DNA of 49,585 nt. Origin: Pyxidicoccus fallax (lineage in GTDB: Bacteria; Myxococcota; Myxococcia; Myxococcales; Myxococcaceae). The notes beneath the pieces were generated by a model. The model ran no database searches. It worked only from the letters and a program-made list of their open reading frames with translations, and was not told the DNA's origin. Each line of letters opens with the position of its first letter. Within the stretch, counting starts at the first letter, position 1. This document shows, in pieces, positions 34,402 to 43,112 of the stretch. Both the position numbers and the translations under genes were made by a program. The stretch covers positions 1 to 49,585 of the forward strand of contig NZ_JABBJJ010000051.1 of NCBI RefSeq assembly GCF_012933655.1. Reading direction: 5' to 3'.

Positions 34402-36242
34402 CACAGGCCCCTCCGCAGCTCGGGCTGCTCGAAGAGATAGCGGAGGAAGGGCTTGAGCTTGCGCTCCCGGGCGACGAACTCCCTCGCGAGCTTGTCGATG
34501 AACCCCTTCTCCGTGGCCGGGTTCAGCTCCCGGCCGATGAACATCGCGTAGAGCCTGCGCGCGGTGCAGCGGTCGAACTCACCGGAGCGCACGAGGAGCT
34601 TGCCGAAGCCGAGCGGGCCCATGGTGCCGTCGCCGTGCTCTCCCAGCAGCGTGTACGAGTCGGGCATCGTGTCGAGCAGCACCGCTTCCGGGTTGGCCTG
34701 GATCTGCTCGGGCGTCACCGGGGTCATCATGGTGTTGGGCAGGAAGGCGTTCCTCCAGCGGAAGCCCGGCGCGGTGCCGATGTGCGGATACTTCCCGGAC
34801 AGCCACTCCTTCGTGACGCGCTGGTTGCCCACGCCCGCGAGGAAGGGCCACGCGACGTAGGCGCTCGTGGCATTGGTGAAGTCCCACCGCTTGAAGGGGA
34901 TGGCCGCGGGGTCCAGCGTCTTGTGGCAGTGCAGGCACGTCCCGCCCGTCGCCGGGTCGACCTCGTACGGGGGGAAGTGCACGTCCGCGGGAGGCGGCGA
35001 GAAGCTCTGGCAGGCGAAGATTTCGAGGAAGCGCGCGGCCCGGACACGCTCGCGAGGGAACGAGGACATCGCGCCCATCATGGTGAGCACCCCGGCGGCG
35101 GGAAGGCCCTTGGCCGCCTCGGTCGTGGTGCGCGGGTCGAAGCGGTAGGTGCGCTCCATGCTGCCGGAGCGCGACCGGTCCGGGGTGAGCGCGAGGTGGA
35201 AGGGCTCCAGGTCCTCCACCACGAACTCGCGCCACGCCTGCGGGTCGTTCGGCGTCGGGTGCAGCGGGTCTCTCGGCGCGGTGTCCGCGTCCGGGCGCCA
35301 CCACGTGGTGTTCGCGTCCAGCGCCTTGCTGCCCATCTGCCGGCCGAAGCGCACGTACAGCGCGCGCAGCCAGTTGGTCCCGACCGAGTAGTTGCCGATG
35401 ACGAGGTCCGAGAGCGGCCGGTCATGCCACGCGAGGTGCGCGAACAGGCGCGCGGGCTCCTCGTACGGGTGGCGGCGCTGAGCGTTGATGAGGTCGTAGG
35501 TGCTCCCGCCGCCGAGGCCGGAGAGCGGCGAACACCACACCAGGTTCGGTCCGCAGCCACACCCCGCGGGCAGCATGGGGTCGTAGTACCCACCCCTGGC
35601 GACGCCGCAGTCGGACACCCGCCCCGTGGAGGCATCGGTGACCTGCGTGATGTCGGAGCCGGCCTTGCCGAGCACCTCGACGGTGGTTCCCGGAGCCCAC
35701 CAGGGCTCGATGGTGCGCTTCTCGGGCACGGCGTCGTTGCCGTTCACATCCTTGTTCGTGCACTGGACGTTCGGGTTCCCCGAAGCGAACTCGTTCACGT
35801 GGTAGTACGCGCCCGGGTGCAGGCTGTTGGCGGGGCACCTGTGCAGGTGGCCGGCCATGTCACCCTGGTACGCGTCGCCCTGGGCGCCGGTGGTATAGGC
35901 ACCCACCGCGAGCCACTCGTGTCCGAAGCGCAGCATCCGCTCGTAGAACTTCGGAGAGGCGAGCACCTCATCGAGCGTCGAGCGCAGAAGCGAGGCGCGT
36001 GCCTCGGCCGTGGCCGCGGCCGCCATGGCCTCGTACTGCTCGACGGTCGGCGTGGTCCCCGTGAGTCCGAGCACGATGCGCCGCAAGAGCCGCGTGTCGC
36101 TCAGCTGGTCATTGAGCGGCTTGGCCGGTGGAGGCGGCTCGGGAGTGCATTGCTGCGCGTGCGCGTCGGGTCCGAGGGGCCCGGACAGCGCGAACAGCAC
36201 GGCCAGGATGGTCGCGCTCTTCAGGTGCAGGTGCCAGTGCAT
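34401..36242 (-). CDS. Secreted protein with CxxCH motif (planctomycete-type DUF1549/1592-like)
   Basis: 613 residues from the ATG at 36242, where a signal peptide begins (SATILAVLFALSGPLGPDAHA, cleavage near residue 30); the open frame upstream to 36734 is not protein-like. The N-terminal part reads 'RLLRRIVLGLTGTTPTVEQY', as in DUF1549-like domains. Further landmarks are 'FLEIFACQSFSPPPADVHFP' and CLHCHK (about residues 433-438), a single c-type haem motif, then 'LDPAAIPFKRWDF' and a C-terminal 'DRCTARRLYAMFIGRELNP'. These features match large exported proteins that travel with DUF1501 genes. Function unknown. It is the first gene of the module; its promoter region holds tandem repeats. Confidence 0.82.
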   Translation of the reverse strand: MHWHLHLKSATILAVLFALSGPLGPDAHAQQCTPEPPPPAKPLNDQLSDTRLLRRIVLGLTGTTPTVEQYEAMAAAATAEARASLLRSTLDEVLASPKFYERMLRFGHEWLAVGAYTTGAQGDAYQGDMAGHLHRCPANSLHPGAYYHVNEFASGNPNVQCTNKDVNGNDAVPEKRTIEPWWAPGTTVEVLGKAGSDITQVTDASTGRVSDCGVARGGYYDPMLPAGCGCGPNLVWCSPLSGLGGGSTYDLINAQRRHPYEEPARLFAHLAWHDRPLSDLVIGNYSVGTNWLRALYVRFGRQMGSKALDANTTWWRPDADTAPRDPLHPTPNDPQAWREFVVEDLEPFHLALTPDRSRSGSMERTYRFDPRTTTEAAKGLPAAGVLTMMGAMSSFPRERVRAARFLEIFACQSFSPPPADVHFPPYEVDPATGGTCLHCHKTLDPAAIPFKRWDFTNATSAYVAWPFLAGVGNQRVTKEWLSGKYPHIGTAPGFRWRNAFLPNTMMTPVTPEQIQANPEAVLLDTMPDSYTLLGEHGDGTMGPLGFGKLLVRSGEFDRCTARRLYAMFIGRELNPATEKGFIDKLAREFVARERKLKPFLRYLFEQPELRRGL

Positions 36243-36310
36243 ACATGCGACGATAACACCGAACACCGCCCCCGAACCTGGGGGAAATTGTCTGCCATTC
36301 CGTGAGAAAT

Positions 36311-36354
36311 GCGGGGTGGACTCCCCCCTACAGGGGCGGGGTGGACTCTCCCCC
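36311..36354. repeat. Two direct repeats, 25-base period
   Basis: GCGGGGTGGACTC occurs at 36311-36323 and 36336-36348, each followed by a run of C that makes GGGG...CCCC half-palindromes. They lie about 70-110 bases upstream of the minus-strand start at 36242; they could be operator sites for that gene. Confidence 0.5.
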
Positions 36355-36371
36355 ACACCTGCCCGTCTTCC

Positions 36372-36391
36372 GTGACGCCCGCGGCCGTCAC
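36372..36391. promoter_or_regulatory. Inverted repeat (possible operator)
   Basis: GTGACG and CGTCAC separated by eight bases (CCCGCGGC). The dyad fits a dimeric regulator; no nearby regulator gene is seen. Confidence 0.3.
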
Positions 36392-36727
36392 CCGGGACGC
36401 CGCGTGTACGCCTCGGCGGCGCGAAAGCGGAAGGGGTGCGGGCCACCCCACGGCGGCACGGCCGCGGCGCTGGCCGCTCGCCTCGCCGGAAGGCAGGCCC
36501 GGCTGCCTGCCGGAACCCGCCTCCCTCCCGCCAGGTGGGACGGGCGTGCGCGGCCCTCCAGGAGGCGCCTCCCTTCGACGCCCGGAAAATGCCTCGGAGC
36601 CGGTCACAAACCCGCGGGCGCGCCTCCATCCCCCCAGTAGGCCCCTGCTCACGTGAGGGCCAGCCCTTCCAGGTTTCAATTCCTCTCATGAGGACAAAAC
36701 CTGTCATGGCAAGCCATTGGACCTCGA

Positions 36728-36756
36728 TTGACATGCATGAATTTCCTGCTTATTAA
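36728..36756 (+). promoter_or_regulatory. Sigma-70 type promoter of the biosynthetic cluster
   Basis: A perfect -35 box TTGACA (36728-36733), 17-base spacer, and -10 box TATTAA (36751-36756, four of six) stand in an AT-rich patch of an otherwise GC-rich region. Transcription would start about 140 bases before the first gene at 36903, leaving a long leader. Confidence 0.7.
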
Positions 36757-36902
36757 AACTCGCGAACCGGACGGGGGCCGGTCTCACTCCTCCTGAACGC
36801 CAACCCCACCTCCGCGGAAGCGCGCACGCGCCCGGCGGTGGTCTGCCTTTTCGCCAGCGGGCTCCCGGGTCCTGCTCCGAAGCCTCACAGGAATCCACTC
36901 TC

Positions 36903-38228
36903 ATGGACATACACAACACTCCGCCTCATGCGCGGAACCGCGACCTTTCCCAGGGCTCCGACCGGCTCCAGGAGGTCCAGCGGACGGTCCGCACCTATAT
37001 CGAAACGCACTACTGCGACATCCTCGGCCGCGTCTTCCACGGCATCCCGGGGCGGCAGGCGCGCGTCAGCTTCAGCCCCACCCGGGGCGACACGGGGCTG
37101 GACCCGGACGGGCCGCGCGAGGTGCTGCACTTCGGCTCCTACAACTACTCGGGTCTCAACGGGCACCCGCGCGTGGTGGCGGCGGCGCAGGAGGCGCTGC
37201 GGCGCTACGGGACGACGGTCAGCGGCGTGCGGCTGCTCAACGGCACGTGCGAGCTCCACCTGGAGCTGGAGCGCGAGCTGGCGGACTTCCTCGGCTTCGA
37301 GGACTGCGTCACCTACAGCAGCGGCTTCGCGGCGAACGTGTCCACGCTGTCCGCGCTGTGCGGCGAGGGCGACGTCGTCCTGTCGGACATGCTCAACCAC
37401 CAGTCCATCGTGGACGGGCTGAAGCTGTCGGGCGCGGACGTGCGCGTCTACCGGCACGCGAGCACGCGCAGCATCGAGGCGGCGCTGAAGAAGCTGCCGC
37501 GAGAGCAGCGCAAGTTCATCATCACCGACGGCGTCTTCAGCATGGACGGGGACGTGGCGGACCTGCCCGCCATCGTCGAGCTGGCCAACCAGTACAATGC
37601 CTTCGTCATCGTGGATGACGCGCATGCCACGGCGGCCATGGGCCCGAATGGCCGTGGCACCCCCGCCCACTTCGGCCTCCAGCAGGGCGTGGACGTGCTG
37701 ACCGGCAGCCTCAGCAAGGGCCTGCCCGGCATCGGCGGCTTCGCCGCGGGCTCCAGGGCCACCATGGACCTGCTGCGCTACGGCTCCAACGGCTACATCT
37801 TCTCCGCCTCGCTGCCGCCGCCCATCGCCGCGGGGCTCCTGGAGGGCATCCGCATCCTGAAGGAGCAGCCGGAGCTGCAGGAGCGGCTGCACCACAACGA
37901 GCGCTACCTGCGCGACGGCCTGCGCGCCATCGGCCTGGACTGCATGAACAGCCAGTCCCCCATCGTCCCCGTCCTCATGCCGGACACGCAGCAGACCTAC
38001 GAGATGACGCAGTTCCTCCACCTGGAGGGCATCTACGTCAACCCGGTGGGGGCCCCGGCGGTGAGCCGCAACCGCACGCGCCTGCGCATCAACGTCAGCG
38101 CCAACCTGGAGCAGGCCGACCTGGACCGCTTCCTGGACGCGATGGAGCGCGGCAGCCGCAAGTTCGGCATCCAGGAGCTCTTCGCGCGCCGCGCCGAGGC
38201 CTCCGCCCTGAAGCCGACGGGCTCCTGA
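36903..38228 (+). CDS. PLP-dependent alpha-oxoamine synthase (AOS family)
   Basis: 441 residues of fold-type I aminotransferase. 'VLHFGSYNYSGLNGHPRV' starts the family core, 'SGVRLLNGTCELHLELE' is the substrate-loop motif, 'DCVTYSSGFAANVSTLSAL' and 'DMLNHQSIVDG' follow, 'VDDAHATAAMG' gives the PLP-binding Asp238 and His241, and 'GSLSKGLPGIGG' gives the PLP Lys272. Enzymes of this family condense an amino acid with an acyl-thioester and lose CO2 (serine palmitoyltransferase, BioF, Kbl, ALA synthase). The substrate motif is not the canonical one of any of these that I can identify. An AGGAA element precedes the start. It is the first gene of the cluster behind the promoter at 36728, and likely makes an amino-ketone or long-chain amine. 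Confidence 0.9.
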   Translation: MDIHNTPPHARNRDLSQGSDRLQEVQRTVRTYIETHYCDILGRVFHGIPGRQARVSFSPTRGDTGLDPDGPREVLHFGSYNYSGLNGHPRVVAAAQEALRRYGTTVSGVRLLNGTCELHLELERELADFLGFEDCVTYSSGFAANVSTLSALCGEGDVVLSDMLNHQSIVDGLKLSGADVRVYRHASTRSIEAALKKLPREQRKFIITDGVFSMDGDVADLPAIVELANQYNAFVIVDDAHATAAMGPNGRGTPAHFGLQQGVDVLTGSLSKGLPGIGGFAAGSRATMDLLRYGSNGYIFSASLPPPIAAGLLEGIRILKEQPELQERLHHNERYLRDGLRAIGLDCMNSQSPIVPVLMPDTQQTYEMTQFLHLEGIYVNPVGAPAVSRNRTRLRINVSANLEQADLDRFLDAMERGSRKFGIQELFARRAEASALKPTGS

Positions 38229-38257
38229 GGCACCACCCCCGCGGAGGACCCAACACC

Positions 38258-39532
38258 ATGGACTTCAAGCAGCAGGTGCTGTTCGGGGTGCCCGTGCTCA
38301 TCGCACCCATCCTCATCGACCTGGGAGTGGGCGCGCTGCGGCGCAAGCCGGTGTACCGGTTGAACGACCTCCTCACGAACCTCACCCTGAGCCTGCTCAC
38401 CCTGCTGGCCAGCGTGGGCATCGCCGGGGCCACGCTCTGGCTCTACGCCTTCGTGCACCAGCGCTTCGGACTGCTTCCGCTGGAGACGGGCTCGGTCTGG
38501 ACGTGGGTGCTGGCCTTCCTCGCCTACGACGTCCTCTATTACTGGACGCACCGCGCGCACCACCGCGTCGCGTTCCTGTGGGCCATCCACGTCGTCCACC
38601 ACTCCGGCGAGGACATGAACTTCGGCCTCGCCGTGCGGCAGAGCGCCCTGGGAGAGACGACCACGTGGCCCTTCTTCCTCCCCATGGCGTTCCTGGGCAT
38701 TCCGCCCGAGGCCTACCTGGGTGTCTCCGCCATCCAGCTCGTCTTCCAGTACGCCATCCACAACACCTATGTGCCGCCCCTGGGCTGGCTGGAGCGGGTG
38801 CTCGTCACGCCGTCCCAGCACCGCGTCCACCACAGCCGCAACCGGCGCTACATCGACAAGAACTACGGCAACGTGCTGGTCGTCTGGGACTGGCTCTTCG
38901 GCAGCTACCAGCCGGAGCTGCCCGCGGAGCCCCCCGTCTACGGCATCCGCCAGAGCCCGCGCACCTGGAACCCGCTCACCCTGCACACCCACGTGTTCGT
39001 CGAGCTGTTCCACAAGGCCGCCGCCTGCGCGCGCTTCCGGGACAAGGTGGGGTGCCTCATCAAGCCTCCGGACTGGGAGCCGCCCTCGCTGCGCCGCGAG
39101 CGCTTCACCGGCTACGAGGATGACGGGCCGTCCGCCACCTTCCGCAAGCATGACGCGCGGCTCGCTCCCGCCCCGGCGGCCTACTGCGTGGCCCAGTTCC
39201 TCGCGCTGGCCGGTGCCATCCTGCTGCTGCTGTGGCAGCCGGACGCGCTGAGCGCCTGGAGCGTGGCCGCCGCCTGCGCGCTCATCGCCCTCCACGCCTG
39301 GACGCTGGGCGCCCTGCTGGACGCACGTCCCGGCGCGTGGCGCCTGGAGCTGGGGCGGCTCGCCGCGGTGGCCGTGCTCGGCCTCGTGGCGGCACGGCAC
39401 GAGGGCCTGTCCCTCGCGTCCGCCTGGCCGCTCATCGGCTACGCCGCACTCAGCGGAGCCTTCCTGCTGCGCCTCCGGGCCTCCTTCCAGGAGGAGGCCC
39501 CTTCTCGCGGCCCAGGCGTCCTGACCGCTTGA
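38258..39532 (+). CDS. Sterol desaturase/fatty acid hydroxylase family (AGMO-like)
   Basis: 424 residues, several membrane helices at about 8-25, 40-65, 83-96, 138-170 and three or more in the C-terminal third. The diiron histidine boxes are complete: HRAHH at 98-102, HVVHH at 111-115 and HRVHH at 188-192, in the context YYWTHRAHHRVAFLWAIH. Enzymes with this arrangement (C-5 sterol desaturase, ceramide hydroxylase, alkylglycerol monooxygenase) oxidise the alkyl chain of a membrane-bound lipid with O2. GGAGG lies before the start. It comes 29 bases after the AOS gene, which fits hydroxylation of a long-chain product of that enzyme; this substrate link is inference. Confidence 0.93.
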   Translation: MDFKQQVLFGVPVLIAPILIDLGVGALRRKPVYRLNDLLTNLTLSLLTLLASVGIAGATLWLYAFVHQRFGLLPLETGSVWTWVLAFLAYDVLYYWTHRAHHRVAFLWAIHVVHHSGEDMNFGLAVRQSALGETTTWPFFLPMAFLGIPPEAYLGVSAIQLVFQYAIHNTYVPPLGWLERVLVTPSQHRVHHSRNRRYIDKNYGNVLVVWDWLFGSYQPELPAEPPVYGIRQSPRTWNPLTLHTHVFVELFHKAAACARFRDKVGCLIKPPDWEPPSLRRERFTGYEDDGPSATFRKHDARLAPAPAAYCVAQFLALAGAILLLLWQPDALSAWSVAAACALIALHAWTLGALLDARPGAWRLELGRLAAVAVLGLVAARHEGLSLASAWPLIGYAALSGAFLLRLRASFQEEAPSRGPGVLTA

Positions 39533-39574
39533 GCCCCCTGCCCTTCCGCCCGCTTCTTCCTTCCCGACCCGACC

Positions 39575-40843
39575 ATGTCCGCGTCCGCCACCGCTCCCGA
39601 GAGCGCTCCCGCCCCCGTCACGTCTCCTGGCCCCATCGAGTTCCGCTGGGTGTCCTCCCTCCAGGACATCGGCCGCGAGGCCTGGGAGAGCTGCTTCCCC
39701 CATGACGACGTCATGCAGTCCTTCGCGCTGCACCAGGCCACGGAGGCCGCGGGCCTGGAGGGCGTCGAGTTCCACTACCTCGTGGGCCGGAGCGCGCGCG
39801 GGGTGGTGGCCATCCTGCCGTGCTTCCGGTTCCGCACGTCGCTGACCACCATTGCCCCCGCGGGCGTCAACAAGGCGGTGGCCGCGGTGCGCCGCCTCTT
39901 CCCCCAGTTCCTCTACATCCATGCCTTCGTCATCGGCACGCCCATCGCCATCTGCAAGGATTTGCTCGGCCTGCACCCGGGCCTGGATGGCACCGCGCGG
40001 GCCGACGTGCTGCGGGCCAGCTGCCGCGAGGTGCTGGCCCGGGCGCGCGAGCTGGGGCTGAGCCTCGTCTTCCTCAAGGAGCTCACCTCGTCGCTGATGC
40101 CCTCGGTGCGGGACGCACTGGGGGAAGAGTTCACCTTCGTGGAGAGCCCCGCCACCACGTACCTCTACCTGGGCGAACCCGGGAAGAGCACGTACCGGGA
40201 GCGGCTGCGCAAGAAGTACCGCTCCTTGATGAACAACCGCATGGCGCGCGCCGAGGCCGCGGGCCTGCGCTGGGAGCTGTGCACGGACTTCGCCCCCTAC
40301 GCGAAGCAGATGCACCCGCTGTACCTCCAGGTGCTGGACCGCTCGAAGATTCGCTTCGAGACGCTCAGCGTGGACTTCTTCGAGAAGCTCCCCGCGCACC
40401 TGGGCGACCGCGCCTTCGCGATGCTGTGCTTCAAGGACGAGCGGCTGGTGGCCTTCGAGCTGTTCCTCCAGGACGGCGCGTGGATGCACCCCATCTACCT
40501 GGGCCTGGACTACGGCTTCCGGGACGAGGGCGCGCTGTACTTCAACTGCATCTACAAGATTGTCGAGGTGCTCGAGGCGAGAGGCCGCCCGGTGGCGCAG
40601 CTCGGGCAGACGAGCTACGCCGTCAAGGCGAGCATCGGCGCGGTGGTGGACCGGCTCTACCTCGCCGTGCGCCACCTGAACCCGGTGCTGAACCTGCTGG
40701 TGAAGCGCTTCGGCGCCGCGCTCTTCCCGCCGACGCAGCTGCCCCGCTCCCAGCGCGTGTTCCGCGACATGAAGGAGAACGACGAGGGGCTCGCCCGGCA
40801 CGGCATCCACTTCGAGCGGCTCGACGACGGAGGCGACGAATGA
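39575..40843 (+). CDS. FemAB/BioF2-like (GNAT-fold) acyltransferase 1
   Basis: 422 residues. It has two GNAT-like halves. The first half is 'RWVSSLQDIGREAWESCFP' with HYLVGRSARGVVAILPCF; the second has 'RERLRKKYRSLMNNRMARAE', 'MHPLYLQVLDRSKIRFET', 'MHPIYLGLDYGFRDEGALYF' and 'QLGQTSYAVKASIGAVVDRL'. This is the layout of PF13480/BioF2-like acetyltransferases and distant FemAB peptidyltransferases, which transfer acyl or aminoacyl groups to amines. It is homologous by eye to the next gene, so the two are tandem duplicates. Its stop overlaps the next start by four bases (ATGA). The acceptor could be the amine made by the AOS enzyme. Confidence 0.87.
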   Translation: MSASATAPESAPAPVTSPGPIEFRWVSSLQDIGREAWESCFPHDDVMQSFALHQATEAAGLEGVEFHYLVGRSARGVVAILPCFRFRTSLTTIAPAGVNKAVAAVRRLFPQFLYIHAFVIGTPIAICKDLLGLHPGLDGTARADVLRASCREVLARARELGLSLVFLKELTSSLMPSVRDALGEEFTFVESPATTYLYLGEPGKSTYRERLRKKYRSLMNNRMARAEAAGLRWELCTDFAPYAKQMHPLYLQVLDRSKIRFETLSVDFFEKLPAHLGDRAFAMLCFKDERLVAFELFLQDGAWMHPIYLGLDYGFRDEGALYFNCIYKIVEVLEARGRPVAQLGQTSYAVKASIGAVVDRLYLAVRHLNPVLNLLVKRFGAALFPPTQLPRSQRVFRDMKENDEGLARHGIHFERLDDGGDE

Positions 40844-42039
40844 GCGGGCGCGAGGGCACGGCCACCACCACGCGGTGCGTCTCCTCCATCCGCGAGGTGC
40901 CGCGGGCCCTGTGGGACGAGAAGGTGGCCCAGGGGCACCCCTTCAAGAGCGCGGCCTTCCTGGCCTGCCTGGAGGAGGCCTTCCCGGAGCGGAAGTTCGC
41001 CTACGTGGTGGTGTCCCGGGGAGAGGACGTCGTCGGGCTGGCGGTGGTGACCGAGGAGCGGCTGGACCTGACGCTGATGTTGCCCCGGGCCATGGGCGTG
41101 GTGGCCGCGGCGGTGCGCAAGGTGCTGCCACGCTTCCTCACGCTGGGCCTGGGCATGGTGGGCACCTTCGAGACGGCGCAGCGGCACTGGTGGTACGACG
41201 CCCGCGCCCTGTCCGAGGAGGACTTCGCGCGGGCGCTGCTGGCGGCGTGCGACGCGGCGTGCACGGACTCGGCGCTGCTGCTGGTGCGCGACTTCATGGA
41301 GGACGTGCCCGACGACGTGCGGCTGGAGTCCTGGTTCCTCGGGCGGGGCTTCCAGCGGGTGGCCAACCATCCCCTGGCCGTGGTGCGCCTGGACGGGCTG
41401 AGCAGCGAGGCGCACCTGCAGCGGCTCAAGCGCAAGTCGCGGCAGAACCTGCGCAAGCAACTGCGGGACGCGGAGGCGCTGGGGCTGCGGGTGGAGCGGG
41501 TACGGCCCTACCGGCACCTGCTCGACGAGTGCTACCCGCTGTACCTCCAGGTGCACGAGGGCGCCTCGGAGTTCAAGCGTCCGCCCTTTCCCCGCGCCTT
41601 CTTCGAGTCCCTCGAGGACCGGCTGCCGGACAGCAGCAGCCTCCTCACGCTGCGCGCGAAGGATGGCGCGCTGCTGGGCTTCATCCTCACGGGGACGTCC
41701 GGCGACATCCACAACCCCTTCCTCATCGGCCTGGACTACGCGCGGACGCAGGGCACGCCGGCCTACTACGTGCTGCTCTGGCGAGAGGTGGAGGAAGGAG
41801 CCCGGCGGGGGTGCCGCTCGGTGGACCTGGGACTGACGAGCTACTTCGTCAAGCAGACGCTGGGGGCCGAGCTGGAAGGGATGACGATGGCCGCGCGCGT
41901 CCAGTCCGCCTGGCTGCGCCCCCTGCTGAACCCGCTGCTGCCCCTGCTCCTCGGCGAGAAGCAGCCCGAAGAGCGGGAGAAGTTCCGGCCCGGCGCCGAG
42001 GAAGCCCGGCCTCAACCCCACACGTCCCGAGCCGCCTGA
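40840..42039 (+). CDS. FemAB/BioF2-like (GNAT-fold) acyltransferase 2
   Basis: 399 residues from the ATG at 40840. It shares the family plan of the preceding gene: 'HLQRLKRKSRQNLRKQLRDA', CYPLYLQVHEGASEF, 'NPFLIGLDYARTQGTPAYYV' and 'VDLGLTSYFVKQTLGAELEG', ending in a similar hydrophobic tail (PLLNPLLPLLLG). Sequence has drifted from copy 1 outside these blocks, consistent with a different acceptor or donor. The gene starts inside the stop of copy 1 (ATGA) and overlaps the formyltransferase start by one base, so expression of the three is coupled. A stepwise acylation of one substrate by the two copies is a plausible but untested reading. Confidence 0.87.
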   Translation: MSGREGTATTTRCVSSIREVPRALWDEKVAQGHPFKSAAFLACLEEAFPERKFAYVVVSRGEDVVGLAVVTEERLDLTLMLPRAMGVVAAAVRKVLPRFLTLGLGMVGTFETAQRHWWYDARALSEEDFARALLAACDAACTDSALLLVRDFMEDVPDDVRLESWFLGRGFQRVANHPLAVVRLDGLSSEAHLQRLKRKSRQNLRKQLRDAEALGLRVERVRPYRHLLDECYPLYLQVHEGASEFKRPPFPRAFFESLEDRLPDSSSLLTLRAKDGALLGFILTGTSGDIHNPFLIGLDYARTQGTPAYYVLLWREVEEGARRGCRSVDLGLTSYFVKQTLGAELEGMTMAARVQSAWLRPLLNPLLPLLLGEKQPEEREKFRPGAEEARPQPHTSRAA

Positions 42040-42917
42040 TGCTCCGCTTCGCCTACGGCTGCATCCCGTCCATCATGTCCCTCTCCTTCGCCAACACCCT
42101 GGTACGGCGAGGAGGGCTCCGTCCCACGTGCATCGTCCTGTCCGTCGGCGGGCTGCGCTTCCAGAAGAGGCGCTACACGCCGCTGCGAATCCTGCCGCTC
42201 TTCCTGCGGCGGTTCGGCCCGCGCTTCACCATGTACAACGTGCTCGCGGGACTGGGGGGCTCGCTTCCCTTCACCTGGCCGGGCCCGGGGCTCATGGGCT
42301 TCCAGCGGCTGTCCCGGGAGTACGACATTCCGCTGGTGCTCAGCGACGACTTCTCGGGGGAGGCCACCGTGGCGCGGCTGCGCGAAGCGGGGGTGGAGCT
42401 GTTCGTCACCAGCATGTGCGACCAGATTCTCCGGGAGCCCCTGCTCAGCCTGCCGCGCCACGGCTGCGTGAACATCCACGCCTCCCTGCTGCCCGACTTC
42501 CGGGGCGTCGACTCCGTCTTCCAGTCCATGCTGCACGATGCGCCGGAGGCCGGGGTGACGCTGCACCAGACGACGGCGCGCATCGACTGCGGTGACGGGT
42601 ACGCGCAGGCGTCCTTCCCGCGCACGGCGGAGGACTCGCACCTGCTGCTCACGGTGAAGGCGACCTCGGCCGGCATCCCGCTGCTGAAGCGCCACGTGCT
42701 CGCGCTGGAGCGCGGGGAGACACCACCCTCGCGGCCACTGGACGTGTCGAAAGCCCGTTACCCGTACCGCTCGTGGCCCGATGGCGACGAGCTGCGCCGC
42801 TTCTTCGCGCGCGGCCTCACCTTCTGGCGAGCCTCGGACTGGGGGCGCATCCTCGGCTTCGAGGACCTGGGCGTCCCCGGCCTGGCCATTCCCGCCCTCC
42901 AATCCGGAGAAGGTTGA
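42039..42917 (+). CDS. Formyltransferase family protein (Fmt/PurN fold)
   Basis: 292 residues. It holds the formyltransferase site in order: 'CVNIHASLLPDFRGVDSV' with Asn145 and His147, then Asp183 in ARIDCGDG, spaced 38 residues from the Asn exactly as in E. coli PurN (106 and 144). The first half is an N10-formyl-THF-binding Rossmann-like domain. Unlike methionyl-tRNA formyltransferase it has a long basic/hydrophobic N-terminal region (RRYTPLRILPLFLRRF), which may anchor it to a membrane. It would formylate an amine, such as the AOS product. The start ATG overlaps the stop of the previous gene (TGATG). It ends the first gene block of the cluster; a 195-base gap follows. Confidence 0.9.
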   Translation: MLRFAYGCIPSIMSLSFANTLVRRGGLRPTCIVLSVGGLRFQKRRYTPLRILPLFLRRFGPRFTMYNVLAGLGGSLPFTWPGPGLMGFQRLSREYDIPLVLSDDFSGEATVARLREAGVELFVTSMCDQILREPLLSLPRHGCVNIHASLLPDFRGVDSVFQSMLHDAPEAGVTLHQTTARIDCGDGYAQASFPRTAEDSHLLLTVKATSAGIPLLKRHVLALERGETPPSRPLDVSKARYPYRSWPDGDELRRFFARGLTFWRASDWGRILGFEDLGVPGLAIPALQSGEG

Positions 42918-43112
42918 CTCACCGTTCAGCCCCCTGCTCCCGCGTACGAATGACACGTCTTCTCGGACGAGGCAGGCGGGCCTGCGCCTCCCGCCCGGTC
43001 TGGAGCGAGCCGCATGGCCTCGGATTCCGGGGTGAGCAACGTAGAGAGGAGGCTGCGTTGATTCACGCATGCCCTCGACCCAGCTCATCCGGTGGGAATG
43101 GAGAGGTGCATC

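Larger units (their letters stand above)
36243..36902. other. 660-base divergent intergenic region
   Basis: No gene is supported. It separates the CxxCH/DUF1501 module (-) from the biosynthetic cluster (+). It holds a pair of 25-base-spaced direct repeats, an inverted repeat and, near the right end, an AT-rich patch with a near-consensus promoter. The left half is Pro/Arg-coding-like in all frames but has no start/RBS or family features. Confidence 0.65.

Noticed and set aside
36243..36734. N-terminal extension of the CxxCH secreted protein
   Set aside because: Not protein-like and lies before a clear signal peptide at 36242; this stretch holds repeats and promoter elements instead.
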